Below are positions 17,897 through 28,616 of a stretch of 64,000 bases of DNA, in pieces. Numbering within the stretch: the stretch's first letter is position 1; each line of letters starts with the position of its first letter. A program made the position numbers and the translations under genes. The DNA lies in the NCBI RefSeq assembly GCF_900323545.1, contig NZ_OOHN01000008.1, positions 3,025,524 through 3,089,523 on the forward strand. The letters run 5' to 3'. Under the pieces are notes generated by a model. It saw only the letters and a program-made list of their open reading frames with translations, made no database searches and was not told the origin of the DNA. Source of the stretch: Actinomyces sp. Marseille-P3109 (GTDB lineage Bacteria; Actinomycetota; Actinomycetes; Actinomycetales; Actinomycetaceae).

Positions 17897-18128
17897 CTAC
17901 TCAGCGGTTGAGCGCTGCGGGACCGCCATCACTCAGGGTCCTGCTCGTACGGGGCGCGCCCCCTGTCATAACGCGCTCTACCGGTTAAATTAATCCAAGG
18001 TTGTCGGTAGTCGAATGACGGCGCGTACCGAACACATTCCTTTGTATGCCGCCGATACACAACCGCCATACCGTCGACGTACCACCGACCTGCGTGCACA
18101 TTCGTAGCCATATCTCCCGGAGGTTCCC

Positions 18129-20006
18129 GTGCAACGTCGCTCCCACACCCCCCGCGTCCTCATCATCCTGTCCCTCCTCCCGCTCCTCCTCGCCTTCATG
18201 GTTGCCCTCACCCCCGCCGCACCGGTGTCGGCGGCGGAGGATCAGGGCGAGGTCAACGCCGATGCCGGCTTTGGACACGACAACGGTCAAGGTGAGGCCG
18301 GAGACGACGCAGGCGCCGCCGGCCAGGGCTCCGAGCCGACCGGCCAGTCGTCCCAGGAGCCTCCGTACACAGCCGCGCCCCTGCCGACCGCACAGATCGA
18401 CGGCGTCGCCTGGGGCCAGCTCGTCGTCGGCGATGTGGTCTACGTCGTCGGCGACTTCAAGACCGCCCGCCCGGCCGAGGCGCCCAAGGGACAGCAGGAG
18501 GTTCCGCGCTCCAACATCCTGGCCTACGACATCAACACCGGGCAGCTCATCGAGGACTTCGCTCCCAGCCTCAACGGCGCGGGCCGGAGCCTGGCCGTCT
18601 CCGAGGACGGCAAGACCCTCTACGTCGCCGGGGAGTTCGACAGAGTCGACGACGAGTCGCACAGCCGGCTGGCCGCCTTCGACATCTCTCAGGGGCACGG
18701 AACCCTCATCTCCTCCTTCCGTCCCGTGTTCAGCACGACCGTCAAGGACATCGCGGTGGCCGGCGACACCCTCTACGCCGGGGGCTACTTCACCAAGGTC
18801 AACGGCCAGCAGCGGGTCCGGCTGGCCGCCCTCAAGGCCTCCACCGGCGAGCTCACGGACTGGACCGCCTCCGCGGAGGGACCCAACGCCCAGGTCTATG
18901 CGATCGAGGTTTCCCCGGACCACTCCAAGGTCGTCATCGGCGGCTCCTTCTCCTCGGTCAACGGCTCGAGCAAGCCCGGTTACGGGATGGCGCTCCTGAG
19001 CGCCTCCACCGGTGAGATGCTGCCCATGCCCGTCAACGACACCGTGCGCACGGCTGGCCAGAACGCCGCCATCTTCGACATAGCCGTCGACAACGACGGT
19101 TTCTACGCCACCGCCTACTCCTCCGTCGGTCGCCTCGATGAGGCCAACCTCGAGGGGAGCTTCAAGGCGGACTGGAACGGCAACCTCATCTGGCTCGAGC
19201 CCTGCCACGGCGACACCTACGGGATCGCGCCCACCAAGGAGATGGTCTACACGGTCGGCCACGCCCACTCCTGTGAGACCATCTACGGCTTCCCCAACAT
19301 GTCCGAGGTGCGCAAGGACGGCTCTCATCCCCTGTACGCGCGGGCAATGGCCTTCACCAACAGCCCCGACATCACCATTCGCCACCAGGGGGTCGTCGAT
19401 GGCTACCAGGACTGGTCGACGTCGGGCTACAAGAGCCCCACGATCGTCGGCTGGTACCCGGACCTGGAGGCGGGCAAGGTGACGCGTGCGTTCCAGGCCG
19501 CCTACAAGGTTGACGTCACCGACAAGTACGTCCTCATGGTGGGCGAGTTCATCGAGGCCGACGGCAAGGTCCAGCAGGGGATCGTGCGCTACCCCAGACG
19601 TGCGGGCCAGCCCACGCTGCCGCCCGAGGGCAAGGCCGAGACCCTGGGTGCCAAGGCCGAGGCGACGATGTCGGGCTCGGTCAAGGTCTCCTTCACCGCC
19701 ACCTGGGACCGCGATGACCCGACACTGACCTACAGCCTCTATCGCGACAACGAGACCACGCCGGTGGCCACCGAGAAGATCGGCGACACCCGCTGGGCGC
19801 TGTCCTCCCACACCCTGGAGGACACCGGCTGCCCGGCCGGCGAGCACACCTACCGTCTCGTGGTCTCCGACCCCAGCGGTAACACGATCACCGCGCAGAC
19901 CCAGAGCGTCAAGGTCTCCAAGGCTGCGAATGGCGCGAAGGACGCCAAGAACGCCAAGAACGCTGGGAAGGCCGGGGACTCCGAGGAGAACGACGAGGAC
20001 AACTGA
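18129..20006 (+). CDS. secreted beta-propeller-like surface protein with FnIII-like domain
   Basis: This 625-residue protein is the third member of the propeller family in the window. The GTG start has GGAGG at 18119-18123. The signal peptide is QRRSHTPRVLIILSLLPLLL, ending near PVSAAEDQ. An acidic Gly/Asp/Gln linker follows. The propeller (about 75-500) starts LPTAQIDGVAWGQL and contains YVAGEFDRVDD, YAGGYFTKVNG, VIGGSFSSVNG, a diverged CHGDTYG...HAHSC motif and VTDKYVLMVGEF. An FnIII-like module (SGSVKVSFTATWDRDDPTLT) spans about 515-605. The tail is Lys/Ala/Asn- then Glu/Asp-rich. There is no sorting motif. It is more diverged from the other two than they are from each other, and lies next to a Wzz-like gene. 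Confidence 0.85.
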   Translation: MQRRSHTPRVLIILSLLPLLLAFMVALTPAAPVSAAEDQGEVNADAGFGHDNGQGEAGDDAGAAGQGSEPTGQSSQEPPYTAAPLPTAQIDGVAWGQLVVGDVVYVVGDFKTARPAEAPKGQQEVPRSNILAYDINTGQLIEDFAPSLNGAGRSLAVSEDGKTLYVAGEFDRVDDESHSRLAAFDISQGHGTLISSFRPVFSTTVKDIAVAGDTLYAGGYFTKVNGQQRVRLAALKASTGELTDWTASAEGPNAQVYAIEVSPDHSKVVIGGSFSSVNGSSKPGYGMALLSASTGEMLPMPVNDTVRTAGQNAAIFDIAVDNDGFYATAYSSVGRLDEANLEGSFKADWNGNLIWLEPCHGDTYGIAPTKEMVYTVGHAHSCETIYGFPNMSEVRKDGSHPLYARAMAFTNSPDITIRHQGVVDGYQDWSTSGYKSPTIVGWYPDLEAGKVTRAFQAAYKVDVTDKYVLMVGEFIEADGKVQQGIVRYPRRAGQPTLPPEGKAETLGAKAEATMSGSVKVSFTATWDRDDPTLTYSLYRDNETTPVATEKIGDTRWALSSHTLEDTGCPAGEHTYRLVVSDPSGNTITAQTQSVKVSKAANGAKDAKNAKNAGKAGDSEENDEDN

Positions 20007-20101
20007 GCCGGCGGACCCGGGCCAGCACCAGGTGATACGCCTGCGGCGGGTCATGGTGCCCCGGCCGACGACTTGAGCGAGGAGCACGCCGAGAACAGGA
20101 A

Positions 20102-20140
20102 CAGGGCGGGCCCGATGCGAGAGGCATCGGGCCCGCCCTG
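20102..20140. terminator. perfect 17-bp bidirectional terminator hairpin
   Basis: Arms 20102-20118 and 20124-20140 (CAGGGCGGGCCCGATGC and its complement) have a 5-base loop. The hairpin sits between the convergent propeller gene (+) and Wzz-like gene (-). Confidence 0.85.
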
Positions 20141-20179
20141 GCGCGACCGGCGGCTGGTGGACGGCTGTGGGCGGCCGTC

Positions 20180-21766
20180 CTACCAGGAGCGGCCTGGCGG
20201 CTGCGCATTGCGCCGGGCCGTCGCCGCAGAGGCCGCTGACGACGCCGAGGCCATCTGCTGACTGGGCTGAATGGACGGAGGCGGGGCGGTGGGAAGAGCG
20301 GTGCTGCTGCGTCGGGCGGGGGCGTCGGGCGGCCCCGGGGAGCGGTGGCTGCCGGAGGCGGGAGCGGAGGCGTACTGCTGCACCGCGATCGAGGGGGAGG
20401 CCGGCACCGTCAGGTCCGAGGGCATGGGCGGCGGCGGTGGCAGCGGGGCGTGCGTATAGGACGGAGCCGGCTCGGACGACGACCCGCTCGAGGTGGCTCC
20501 GGTCGGGGCGGCGGAAGTGTTCTCGCGGCTCTGCTGCTGGTACGTGGCCGAGGAGGTGCCGGAGGTGAATGAGCCTTGTGTGGAGGCCGAGGCCGACGAC
20601 GCCGAGGCCATTGATGCTGCCGATCCCATCGAAGCCACTGAGGACCCTGAGGACGGCACCGGGGACACGGAGGACGGCGTCGGCAGGGGGGCGTGGGCCG
20701 GCGCCGGGACGGAGGACCGGGCCGGGGAGTAGAGCGGCGCGGACACTGCAGGCATCGCGGCGGTCTGCTCGGGCGTCTGCTGCGCGGACAAGCCCGGGGC
20801 CGCGGCGGACGATGCCGTCGGCTGGGACACCGGTACCGGCGGGGCCGAGCTCGACGAGCCTCCCGATGTCATGGAAGGAGCCAAGGGGGCCGTGGCGGGT
20901 GAGGGCATCGGCGCTGAGACGGACTGGGGCGCCATGGTCCCGGCCTGGGTGGGCTCAGGGGCGTGGGAGAAGGAGGCCTCCGGGGAGGTCGGAACCGGGG
21001 ACTGCGCCTGGGGCTGGAACTGCTGGTACTGGTAAGGGTCCTGCGACTGCATCTGGGGCTGCGCCGGGGCGGGACTCGGCTGCAGCAGGGCGGCCAGCTT
21101 CTGACGGAGGGCCCGCAGAGCGGCCGCCGCTTGCCCGGCTCCGCCTTCGCCGCTCTGCCCGGCGCTGTGACCGCTGTCGCGGCGGTGGCGGAACATGGCG
21201 TAGGAGACCGAGGCCAGCAGGCCCAGCAGCAGACCGGAGATCGCCGAGGCGCGGGCGCCGGGGCGCTCCATCGTGGTGTTGGCCGGGGTGGCCGGCGAGG
21301 TGGTGCTCGTCGTCATCCCTAGGGCCTCCTTACCCAGCAGGTCGCCGGAGGAGAGCTCCTTGTTGAGGGATGCCGCCGTCGCCTGGGCGATGTTGACGGC
21401 CTTCTGTCTGCTGTCGGCCTTGGCGGTGATGGTCAGGACCAGGGTCTCGGGCGGGTTGGTGACTGTCAGCGAGTCAGACAGGTCAGTGGTCCTCATCTTC
21501 AGTGAGGTAGCGGCCGGATCCAGGACCTTCGGGCTCGTGGAGAGCTCCACCAGGGTGGGCATGAGGTCCTTGGCCTGGGTTGAGAAGGAGGGGGTCTCCT
21601 TCGACTTGGGCTGGATGCCCAGGGTCGTGGTCGCCACCGCCTCCGGCTTGGTCGACAGGGCCACCCCAAGCCCGGCCAGGGTGCATACGAGAAGGATGAC
21701 GAGGCAGGCTACGAGATTCCTGCGGATGGCGTGAAGGATCTGCGAAGGCTGCACGCTGCTCCTCAT
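20180..21766 (-). CDS. Wzz-type chain-length protein with long disordered Pro/Gln/Ser-rich C-terminal tail
   Basis: The N-terminal 220 residues follow Wzz topology. TM1 is about 12-35 ([20 protein letters not shown]), then an external domain ([36 protein letters not shown], as in the Wzz at 12158), then TM2 near 190-210 ([20 protein letters not shown]). About 310 cytosolic residues follow that are almost entirely Pro, Gln, Ala and Ser, with several Tyr (DPYQYQQFQ), and no kinase motifs. ATG 21766 gives 528 residues; an upstream in-frame ATG at 21937 would add a basic stretch. The tail is odd for Wzz proteins and may scaffold partners. A role in glycan length control is likely by homology and context. 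Confidence 0.75.
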   Translation of the reverse strand: MRSSVQPSQILHAIRRNLVACLVILLVCTLAGLGVALSTKPEAVATTTLGIQPKSKETPSFSTQAKDLMPTLVELSTSPKVLDPAATSLKMRTTDLSDSLTVTNPPETLVLTITAKADSRQKAVNIAQATAASLNKELSSGDLLGKEALGMTTSTTSPATPANTTMERPGARASAISGLLLGLLASVSYAMFRHRRDSGHSAGQSGEGGAGQAAAALRALRQKLAALLQPSPAPAQPQMQSQDPYQYQQFQPQAQSPVPTSPEASFSHAPEPTQAGTMAPQSVSAPMPSPATAPLAPSMTSGGSSSSAPPVPVSQPTASSAAAPGLSAQQTPEQTAAMPAVSAPLYSPARSSVPAPAHAPLPTPSSVSPVPSSGSSVASMGSAASMASASSASASTQGSFTSGTSSATYQQQSRENTSAAPTGATSSGSSSEPAPSYTHAPLPPPPPMPSDLTVPASPSIAVQQYASAPASGSHRSPGPPDAPARRSSTALPTAPPPSIQPSQQMASASSAASAATARRNAQPPGRSW

Positions 21767-22212
21767 CTGATCTGGGGCTGGTCGGTTCCGGCGGCCCGAC
21801 GGATCCGAGGACCCGACGGATGCTGAAAGGCTACGACCCAACCTTAACTGTAAGATCACGCTCAGGTCTCGATGACTGTAGTAGCCTTCCCTGCGCCCCC
21901 GGCCACGCTGGGATTCTTCCGTCGCACGGGGCCGCATGCTGTGGTGAGTCTTTCACCGGAGCCGTGCGGCGCGGGTGAGGGCCCTCAGGACTCCCGCCAA
22001 CGCGGTGAAGAAGACGCCGGAGCCGGCTGGGAACGGCCGACGACGTCGGACTTCTTCCGGCCTCGCCTGATCTTGGTCAGGACGCCGGAGGCGCTCCCAG
22101 AATCTTCTCGGGCAGTTCCCACGGCCTCTCTCCGGCCCCCGGAGACGCCATCGACGATCCACTCGTCCACCGAATCAGCCACCATGACGCACGATGACAC
22201 AAGGGAGGAACG
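21767..22212. other. divergent intergenic region
   Basis: It separates the leftward Wzz-like gene from the rightward Wzy-like gene and should hold both promoters. An A+T-richer patch occurs near 21841-21880. No gene, clear -35/-10 pair or hairpin is evident. GGGAGGAACG just before 22213 is the ribosome site of the next gene. Confidence 0.4.
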
Positions 22213-23598
22213 ATGTCCCTCGCCAGGACCCTGTTCATCGTCCTCCCCATGGTGGCCGCCGCCCTGGCCGTTGTCACCTTCGTGGCCGACCGCATCCACC
22301 GCCGCCCCATCGTCGGGGCGGGGCTGGTCATGTGCGCCATCGGGTTCGTGCCGGTGTGGGTGATGATCCCCGTCCAGCCCAACGTGCCCCCGGCGACCCT
22401 GGCCTGCTTCCTGGTGATCGTCGCCCTCCTGCCCGGCTTCTCGTGGCGTCTGACCAGCGGGGACCTCATGGTCGCCACCGCCTGGGGGCTGGTGGGCCTG
22501 TCCGTCGCCGCGGGCTCGCCGCTCAACTACGTCCTGTCCGACGTCGTCTTCGGGGCCATGCCGGCCTACCTCGCCGGGAGGCTGCTCGTGGAGCGGCTCG
22601 GGCTGCGGCGCATGGCCGAGGTCCTGGCGATCGTGTGGATCGCGGTGTCCGTGCTGGCGCTGCTCGAGGCCGTCACCACCATCAACCCCTTCAGCTACAT
22701 CACCATCCACAACAACCTCTACGAGGAGTGGTCCCCGCCGCTGGCGAGGGGGAGCTTCACCCGCGTCGAGGGGGCCTTCGGCCACCCCATCGCCCTGGGG
22801 GTGTGCCTGGCGGCGGGGATTCCCCTCATCCTGGCGACGCGCTGGAGGCCGGGCTACCGGATCGCGGCCGGCGCCCTGGTCCTGGGGGCGACCATCCCGA
22901 CCTTCTCCCGCTCGGCGATCGCGTGCGCCGTCATCGCCGTCATCCTCAGCCTCATGCAGGTGCACACCAATATCCCCGCCCTGTGGCGGATGGGCTTTCT
23001 GACGGTGCTGGTCGGTGTGGGCAGTGTCCTGCTGCCCTACGTCCTGGGTGTCTTCGACTCGGCCGGCCGCGAGCAGGAGGACTCGGCCGGCTACCGGGGC
23101 GACATCCTCGTCCTGGTGCGCCAGCTCAATCCGCTCGGGCTGTCCTCGGCCTACCAGAAGTCGGGGGGCTCAGTGGCCTGGGGCGGTTACAGCTCCATCG
23201 ACAACCATCTGCTGCTGACGGCGCTGCGCTTCGGCTGGATCCCCGTGGTACTCCTCATGGCGGGGCTGGTGGTCTACCTGGGCCGGGCTCTCGTCCAGCG
23301 CTCCAACCCCGCCCAGGTCGCCCTGCTCAGTCTCATCCCGGCCTACGGGACGGTCGCCTTTATCACCCAGGTCGGCACCGTCGTGTGGCTCATCGCCGGG
23401 ATGGCTGCCTCGGCGCAGGTCTCGGTCCTGCTGGAGAGCCGTAACAACACCGCGGGCGGGGGCGTGGGCGTCGTCGCCGGGCACGACAATCCCTGGAACC
23501 GGATTCGCAGTCGGGACTGGTCCCGCAGTGCCTTCACCGGCCAGGCCGCCCGCTCCGCCATCCACTCCGCCGGTGGTAACGGGACAGGGAGTCACTAG
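22213..23598 (+). CDS. O-antigen ligase/polymerase-like multi-pass membrane protein
   Basis: The ATG follows a strong GGGAGGA site. The 461-residue protein has about eleven hydrophobic segments, starting TLFIVLPMVAAALAVVTFVA. Family-like features are the loop RVEGAFGHPIALGVCLAAGIP, TFSRSAIACAVIAVIL (TxSR motif of Wzy/WaaL proteins) and the long external loop with GYRGDILVLVRQLNPLG ... SIDNHLLLTALRFGW (D-N-H motif). The C terminus is a basic cytosolic tail. It probably polymerises or ligates lipid-linked glycan units outside the membrane. It is the second such protein in the window and pairs with the nearby divergent Wzz-like gene, so two glycan systems, or a polymerase plus a ligase, may coexist. 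Confidence 0.75.
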   Translation: MSLARTLFIVLPMVAAALAVVTFVADRIHRRPIVGAGLVMCAIGFVPVWVMIPVQPNVPPATLACFLVIVALLPGFSWRLTSGDLMVATAWGLVGLSVAAGSPLNYVLSDVVFGAMPAYLAGRLLVERLGLRRMAEVLAIVWIAVSVLALLEAVTTINPFSYITIHNNLYEEWSPPLARGSFTRVEGAFGHPIALGVCLAAGIPLILATRWRPGYRIAAGALVLGATIPTFSRSAIACAVIAVILSLMQVHTNIPALWRMGFLTVLVGVGSVLLPYVLGVFDSAGREQEDSAGYRGDILVLVRQLNPLGLSSAYQKSGGSVAWGGYSSIDNHLLLTALRFGWIPVVLLMAGLVVYLGRALVQRSNPAQVALLSLIPAYGTVAFITQVGTVVWLIAGMAASAQVSVLLESRNNTAGGGVGVVAGHDNPWNRIRSRDWSRSAFTGQAARSAIHSAGGNGTGSH

Positions 23599-23608
23599 AC
23601 TCGCGGCC

Positions 23609-26600
23609 GTGCTTCTGACTGCGCTCCTGCCTCCGCTGCTCGCCGACGCCGACATCGCCCGTACCGTTCGCGCCGCCTCCTCCCGCTCGCGCTCCGACCG
23701 CAGCCTCGTCGTCGCCCCGGGCGCCCGGCCAGCCGTCCTGGCCGCCATGGCCCTGGGCGAGGAGGGCGTCAACCGGGTGGCCGGCGACGACGCCGAAACA
23801 GCCGAGCGGGCCACCGTCGGGAGGAAGGACGCTGACGCCAGCGCCGCCTCCGGTACGCCCCTACTGGTCGTCACCGCCACCGGTCGCGAGGCCGAGGAGA
23901 CCGCTGTGGCCCTGCGCAGCTACCTGCCGGCCGAGGACGTGGCCGTCATGCCCGCCTGGGAGACCCTGCCTCACGAGCGGCTCTCGCCGCGCGCCGACAC
24001 CGTCGCCCAGCGCCTGTCCGTCCTGCGCCGGTTGGCCCACCCCGAGGAAGGCGGGGCGATCCGCGTCCTCGTCGTCCCCGTGCGCGCCCTCCTCGCACCC
24101 GTCATCGCAGGGCTCGGTGAGCTCGAGCCCGTCCATCTGGCCCCCGGTCTGGACGTGGGCCTGGAGGAGACCGCCCGCCGTCTGGAGGCCGCTGCCTACA
24201 CGCGCGTCGACATGGTCGAGTCCCGCGGAGAGTACGCCGTGCGCGGCGGCATCCTCGACGTCTTCCCGCCCTCCGAGCCGCGGCCGGTGCGCGTGGACTT
24301 CTTCGGTGACGAGATCGATGAGGTCTCCTCCTTCGCCGTCGCAGACCAGCGCACCATCGAAGCGCTGGGCGCGGTGACCGCCACCGCCTGCCGCGAGCTG
24401 GTCCTCACCGACACGGTCCGCCAGCGCGCCGCCGCCCTGACCGACGCCGTCCCCGGCGCCGCCGACATGCTGGAGAAGATCAGCCAGGGCATCGCCGTGG
24501 AGGGCATGGAGTCCCTCGCCCCGGTCCTGGTCGACGCCATGGTCCCGCTGCTCGACCTCATCGGTGACCGGCTCACGGTGCTCCTGGAGCCCGAGCGGGT
24601 GCGCAAGCGCGCCGAGGACCTCACCGCCACCACCGGCGAGTTCCTCGCCGCCGCCTGGACCTCGGCGGCCTCCGGCGGCACGGTCCCCGTCGACCTGTCC
24701 GCCGCCGCCTTCGCCCACCTGGCCGAGGCCCGGGCCCTGGCCCTGTCCACCAACCGCGGCTGGTGGTCCTTCACCGCCCTGGCCGCCGGACCCGAGACCA
24801 CCCGCCTGCCCCTGAGCGACCCGCGCACCTACCGCGGTGAGCTCGAACGAGCCGTGGCCGACCTGGGCCTGCTGGCCCGTCAGGGCTGGACCGTCGTCGT
24901 CGCCACCGACGGCCCCGGACCCGGCCGGCGCATGGCCCAGCTCCTGGGCGACGGCGACGTCCCCGCCCGCATCGTCGACCAGCTCTCCGAGGTTGCCGAG
25001 CTCGGCCGCGACGGCGACTGGGCCCCTGACCCTGCCGTCTCCACTGAGGACACGGTCGGCGAGGCGGACGGTTCAGCCGCCGTCGACGTCGCAGTTGATG
25101 CTGCGGCCGGTTCCCCGGCGGGACCGGGTGACGGCGTCGTGCGCGTCACCCAGGCCAGCGCCGGCCACGGCTTCCTCGCCGAGGGACTGCGCCTGGCCCT
25201 CATCGCCGAGTCCGACCTCACCGGGCGGGCCAGTGCCGGCCCTCGCGAGCGCCGCAGCCTGCCGGCCCGCCGCGCCCGCCGTTCTGTGGACCCCCTGTCC
25301 CTGCACGCCGGGGACCTCGTGGTCCACGCCCAGCACGGGGTGGGGCGCTTCATCGAGCTGAGCCGGCGCACCGTGGGCGGGGCCCGCTCCTCGGCCACCC
25401 GCGAGTACCTCGTCATCGAGTACGCGCCCTCCAAGCGCGGCCAGCCCGGCGACCGCCTCCTGGTGCCCACCGACGCCCTGGACCAGGTCACCAAGTACGT
25501 CGGCGGCGACAGCCCCGCCCTGAGCAAGATGGGCGGCGCCGACTGGGCCAAGACCAAGTCCAAGGCCCGCAAGGCCGTGCGCGAGATCGCCGGCGAGCTC
25601 GTGCGCCTCTACGCCGCCCGCGCCGCCACCACCGGCCACGCCTTCAGCCCCGACACCCCCTGGCAGACCGAGCTGGAGGAGGCCTTCCCCTACACCGAGA
25701 CCCCCGACCAGCTCTCCACCATCGACGAGGTCAAGGCCGACATGGAGAAGGCCCAGCCGATGGACCGGCTCGTGTGCGGCGACGTCGGCTACGGCAAGAC
25801 CGAGATCGCCGTGCGCGCCGCCTTCAAGGCCGTCCAGGACGGCAAGCAGGTCGCGGTCCTGGTGCCCACGACCCTCCTGGTGAGCCAGCACGCCGAGACC
25901 TTCACCGAGCGCTACGCCGGCTTCCCGGTGACCGTGGGGGCCCTGTCCCGCTTCCAGGACGCCGCCGAGTCCGCCAAGGTCCTCGAGGGGCTGGAGAAGG
26001 GGAGCGTCGACGTCGTCGTGGGGACTCACCGCCTCATCACCGGCCAGGTGAGGTTCAAGGACCTGGGTCTGGTCATCATCGACGAGGAGCAGCGCTTCGG
26101 GGTGGAGCACAAGGAGACCCTCAAGGCGCTGCGCACCAACGTGGACGTCCTGTCGATGTCGGCCACCCCGATCCCGCGGACCCTGGAGATGGCGGTCACC
26201 GGCCTGCGTGAGATGTCCACCCTGGCAACCCCGCCCGAGGACCGCCACCCGATCCTCACCTACGTGGGCGCCTACGAGACCAAGCAGGTCTCCGCCGCGA
26301 TCCGCCGCGAGCTGCTGCGCGAGGGACAGGTGTTCTTCGTCCACAACCGGGTCGAGGACATTGACGCCACCGCCGCGCGCCTGGCCGAACTGGTCCCCGA
26401 GGCGCGCGTGGCCACCGCCCACGGGCAGATGAACGAGCACCAGCTGGAGGCGGTCATCGACTCCTTCTGGCGCAAGGAGACCGACGTGCTCGTGTGCACC
26501 ACGATCGTGGAGACGGGGCTGGACGTCTCCAACGCCAACACCCTCATCGTCGACCGCGCCGACCGCATGGGCCTGTCCCAGCTCCACCAGCTGCGCGGGC

Positions 26601-27427
26601 GCGTGGGGCGCGGCCGTGAGCGGGCCTACGCCTACTTCCTCTACCCGTCCGACAAGCCGCTGACCGAGATGGCCCTGGAGCGCCTGCGCACCATCGCCAC
26701 CAACACCGACCTGGGGGCCGGGATGCAGGTGGCCATGAAGGACCTGGAGATCCGCGGCTCGGGCAACCTGCTGGGCGGTGAGCAGTCCGGGCACATCGCC
26801 GGGGTCGGCTTCGACCTGTACGTGCGCATGGTCTCCGAGGCCGTCTCCGCCTACAAGAAGGCCCTGGCCCGCTCCGGCAGGGCCGGGGCCGACGCCGTCG
26901 GATTCGAGGAGGGCGACGACGAGGACGTCGAGCTGCGCATCGAGCTGCCTGTGGACGCCACCGTCCCCGAGGACTACATCCCCCACGAGCGTCTGCGGCT
27001 GGAGGCGTACACGAAGTTCGCGGCGGCGCGCTCGGGGGAGCAGGTCGACGACGTCCTGGAGGAGCTGGCCGACCGCTACGGGCCGGTGCCCGAGGCGACC
27101 GCCCGCCTGGCGGCGCTGGCGCGGCTGCGGGCCCTGGCCGCTGAGCTGGGGGTGCGTGAGATCGTCGCCCAGGGCAAGTCGGTGCGCTTCGCGCCGGTGG
27201 ATCTGCCCGAGTCGGCGCGTATGAAGGTCACGCGCCTCTACCCGGGGACCGTGCTGAAGCCAGCTACGCGCACCATCGTGGTGCCCGCGCCGGGCACGAA
27301 TCGCATGGGTGGGGCGGCCCTGTCCGGCGAGGAGGTCGTGCGGTGGGCCGAGGTGCTCCTGCATGTCGTCGTCGAGGGTGCTGCCGCCTACGAGACCGAG
27401 GCCACCACCTACCGCAAGCGCCGCTGA
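23609..27427 (+). CDS. mfd: transcription-repair coupling factor Mfd
   Basis: This ATP-driven translocase removes RNA polymerase stalled at DNA lesions and recruits UvrA. The N-terminal UvrB-like region ([40 protein letters not shown]) is followed by the RNA-polymerase-interaction domain ([17 protein letters not shown]) near 565. The helicase motor has [15 protein letters not shown] (Walker A), IIDEEQRFG (DEEQ box), [11 protein letters not shown] and [17 protein letters not shown]. The C-terminal TRCF domain is present. The GTG at 23609 starts just after the upstream gene and gives 1272 residues, longer than the usual 1150-1220 because of an acidic Ala/Val-rich insertion near 485-520, before the RID. 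A start at 23528 would overlap the preceding gene. Confidence 0.97.
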   Translation: MLLTALLPPLLADADIARTVRAASSRSRSDRSLVVAPGARPAVLAAMALGEEGVNRVAGDDAETAERATVGRKDADASAASGTPLLVVTATGREAEETAVALRSYLPAEDVAVMPAWETLPHERLSPRADTVAQRLSVLRRLAHPEEGGAIRVLVVPVRALLAPVIAGLGELEPVHLAPGLDVGLEETARRLEAAAYTRVDMVESRGEYAVRGGILDVFPPSEPRPVRVDFFGDEIDEVSSFAVADQRTIEALGAVTATACRELVLTDTVRQRAAALTDAVPGAADMLEKISQGIAVEGMESLAPVLVDAMVPLLDLIGDRLTVLLEPERVRKRAEDLTATTGEFLAAAWTSAASGGTVPVDLSAAAFAHLAEARALALSTNRGWWSFTALAAGPETTRLPLSDPRTYRGELERAVADLGLLARQGWTVVVATDGPGPGRRMAQLLGDGDVPARIVDQLSEVAELGRDGDWAPDPAVSTEDTVGEADGSAAVDVAVDAAAGSPAGPGDGVVRVTQASAGHGFLAEGLRLALIAESDLTGRASAGPRERRSLPARRARRSVDPLSLHAGDLVVHAQHGVGRFIELSRRTVGGARSSATREYLVIEYAPSKRGQPGDRLLVPTDALDQVTKYVGGDSPALSKMGGADWAKTKSKARKAVREIAGELVRLYAARAATTGHAFSPDTPWQTELEEAFPYTETPDQLSTIDEVKADMEKAQPMDRLVCGDVGYGKTEIAVRAAFKAVQDGKQVAVLVPTTLLVSQHAETFTERYAGFPVTVGALSRFQDAAESAKVLEGLEKGSVDVVVGTHRLITGQVRFKDLGLVIIDEEQRFGVEHKETLKALRTNVDVLSMSATPIPRTLEMAVTGLREMSTLATPPEDRHPILTYVGAYETKQVSAAIRRELLREGQVFFVHNRVEDIDATAARLAELVPEARVATAHGQMNEHQLEAVIDSFWRKETDVLVCTTIVETGLDVSNANTLIVDRADRMGLSQLHQLRGRVGRGRERAYAYFLYPSDKPLTEMALERLRTIATNTDLGAGMQVAMKDLEIRGSGNLLGGEQSGHIAGVGFDLYVRMVSEAVSAYKKALARSGRAGADAVGFEEGDDEDVELRIELPVDATVPEDYIPHERLRLEAYTKFAAARSGEQVDDVLEELADRYGPVPEATARLAALARLRALAAELGVREIVAQGKSVRFAPVDLPESARMKVTRLYPGTVLKPATRTIVVPAPGTNRMGGAALSGEEVVRWAEVLLHVVVEGAAAYETEATTYRKRR

Positions 27428-27466
27428 CGGACGGGCCTATTCGGTTCCCACCTACTGGATAGGGCG

Positions 27467-27495
27467 TTGACCCACCATGAGGTCGGATTTAGGTT
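27467..27495 (+). promoter_or_regulatory. predicted promoter of the siderophore-binding lipoprotein
   Basis: TTGACC (27467-27472) and TAGGTT (27490-27495) are spaced by 17 bp. The -10 lies inside the iron box, so a bound DtxR-type repressor would block it. Confidence 0.55.
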
Positions 27496-27507
27496 AGGCA
27501 CACTTAA
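27489..27507 (+). promoter_or_regulatory. DtxR/IdeR-type iron box
   Basis: TTAGGTTAGGCACACTTAA matches the known 19-bp DtxR/IdeR operator (TTAGGTTAGSCTAACCTAA) at about 16 of 19 positions, with the left half perfect. It is 65 bp upstream of the siderophore-binding lipoprotein start, so iron-dependent repression is expected. Confidence 0.85.
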
Positions 27508-27572
27508 AGCGCGATTGCGATGGAGATCGTAGATCTCCTCTGGTCGTGAGGCCATCCACGGGAAGGACTGCG

Positions 27573-28616
27573 ATGAATACGTTCCCGCGTCTCATCATCG
27601 GACGGCGGCGGCTCCTGGCTGCGACCCTGACCGGGGTCGTGTCTCTGGGCCTGGCCGCGTGCGGACGCTCCGGCGGCAGAGGCTCGGCCGGCTCCAGCGG
27701 CTCGGCGTCGTCGGGATCCCAGGGATGGCCCCGCACCGTCAAGACCGACGACGGCGACCTCGCCCTGTCCGAGCAGCCCCAGCGCATCGTGTCCACCTCC
27801 ATTGCCCTGACCGGCTCGCTGCTGGCGGTGGGAGCCCCAGTGGTGGCCTCAGCCGTGACGGCTTCTAACACCGACGGCCTGAGTGACGATTCCGGCTTCT
27901 TCGTCCAGTGGTCTGATGCGGCTAAGAAGCAGAAGGTGGAGAAGCTCTACGAGATCAAGTCGGTTGACATCACCAAGGTGGCCGGCTTCGAGCCGGACCT
28001 CATCGTTGTGGCCAAGAGCGGTGGCGACTCGGCGGCCGATCAGGTCGAGCAACTGCGTGACATCGCACCGGTCCTGGTCGTCGACTACACCGGGCGCTCC
28101 TGGCAGGACGTCACCCGCACCATCGGTCAGGCCACAGGGAACGAGCAGCAGGCGGACACGGTGATCGCCGACTACGACGCGCACATGTCTGCGACCAAGG
28201 GGGCCATCACTGTTCCCGAGGGGACGACATCGGCCTTCATCGTCTACGGCGGTGGTGGCGGTGGCGCCGCGGCCCTGACCGCGGAGTCTCCCCAGGTTCA
28301 GATCCTGACCTCTCTCGGGTTCACCATGGCCGACATCCCCGAGGAGGTGAAGGGCGATACCTCCAAGGGGCAGCGGCAGGACATCGTCAAGTTGTCCAAC
28401 GAGAATGTCCAGGCGGGGCTGCCTGGTGACAACTGGGTGATCGTCGCCGCAGACAGTGCCAGCCGCCAGAAGGTCGCCGACGACCCGACTTTCTCCACCG
28501 CGACCCAGGTGACCCAGGGGCGGGTGGCCTACACCCCGGCCTCCACCTTCCGCCTCGACTACTACTCGGCCCTCATCCTGCTTGACTCCCTCAAGGAGAA
28601 CTACAAGAAGGGCTGA
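27573..28616 (+). CDS. iron-siderophore ABC transporter substrate-binding lipoprotein (FepB/FecB type)
   Basis: It is predicted to capture ferric siderophore outside the membrane and deliver it to an ABC permease. The ATG has GGAAGG six bases upstream. The N terminus RRRLLAATLTGVVSLGLAAC has a lipobox with C at about residue 30. The family body follows: QPQRIVSTSIALTGSLLAVGAPVVAS, WSDAAKKQKVEKLYEIKSVDITKVAGFEPDLIVV and LRDIAPVLVVDYTGRSWQDV. It ends near residue 347, usual for periplasmic-binding-protein class III. The iron box at 27489-27507 supports iron control. No permease or ATPase gene follows, so it must use components encoded elsewhere. Confidence 0.9.
   Translation: MNTFPRLIIGRRRLLAATLTGVVSLGLAACGRSGGRGSAGSSGSASSGSQGWPRTVKTDDGDLALSEQPQRIVSTSIALTGSLLAVGAPVVASAVTASNTDGLSDDSGFFVQWSDAAKKQKVEKLYEIKSVDITKVAGFEPDLIVVAKSGGDSAADQVEQLRDIAPVLVVDYTGRSWQDVTRTIGQATGNEQQADTVIADYDAHMSATKGAITVPEGTTSAFIVYGGGGGGAAALTAESPQVQILTSLGFTMADIPEEVKGDTSKGQRQDIVKLSNENVQAGLPGDNWVIVAADSASRQKVADDPTFSTATQVTQGRVAYTPASTFRLDYYSALILLDSLKENYKKG

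Larger units (their letters stand above)
17627..18128. other. intergenic region with two inverted repeats
   Basis: No gene is supported in this stretch of about 500 bp. Besides the prs hairpin it holds a 12-bp inverted repeat (17811-17836), a near-palindrome GATTGCATTGCAATC (17882-17896) and an A+T-richer patch near 17980-18000. It presumably contains the promoter of the propeller gene at 18129. Confidence 0.5.
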
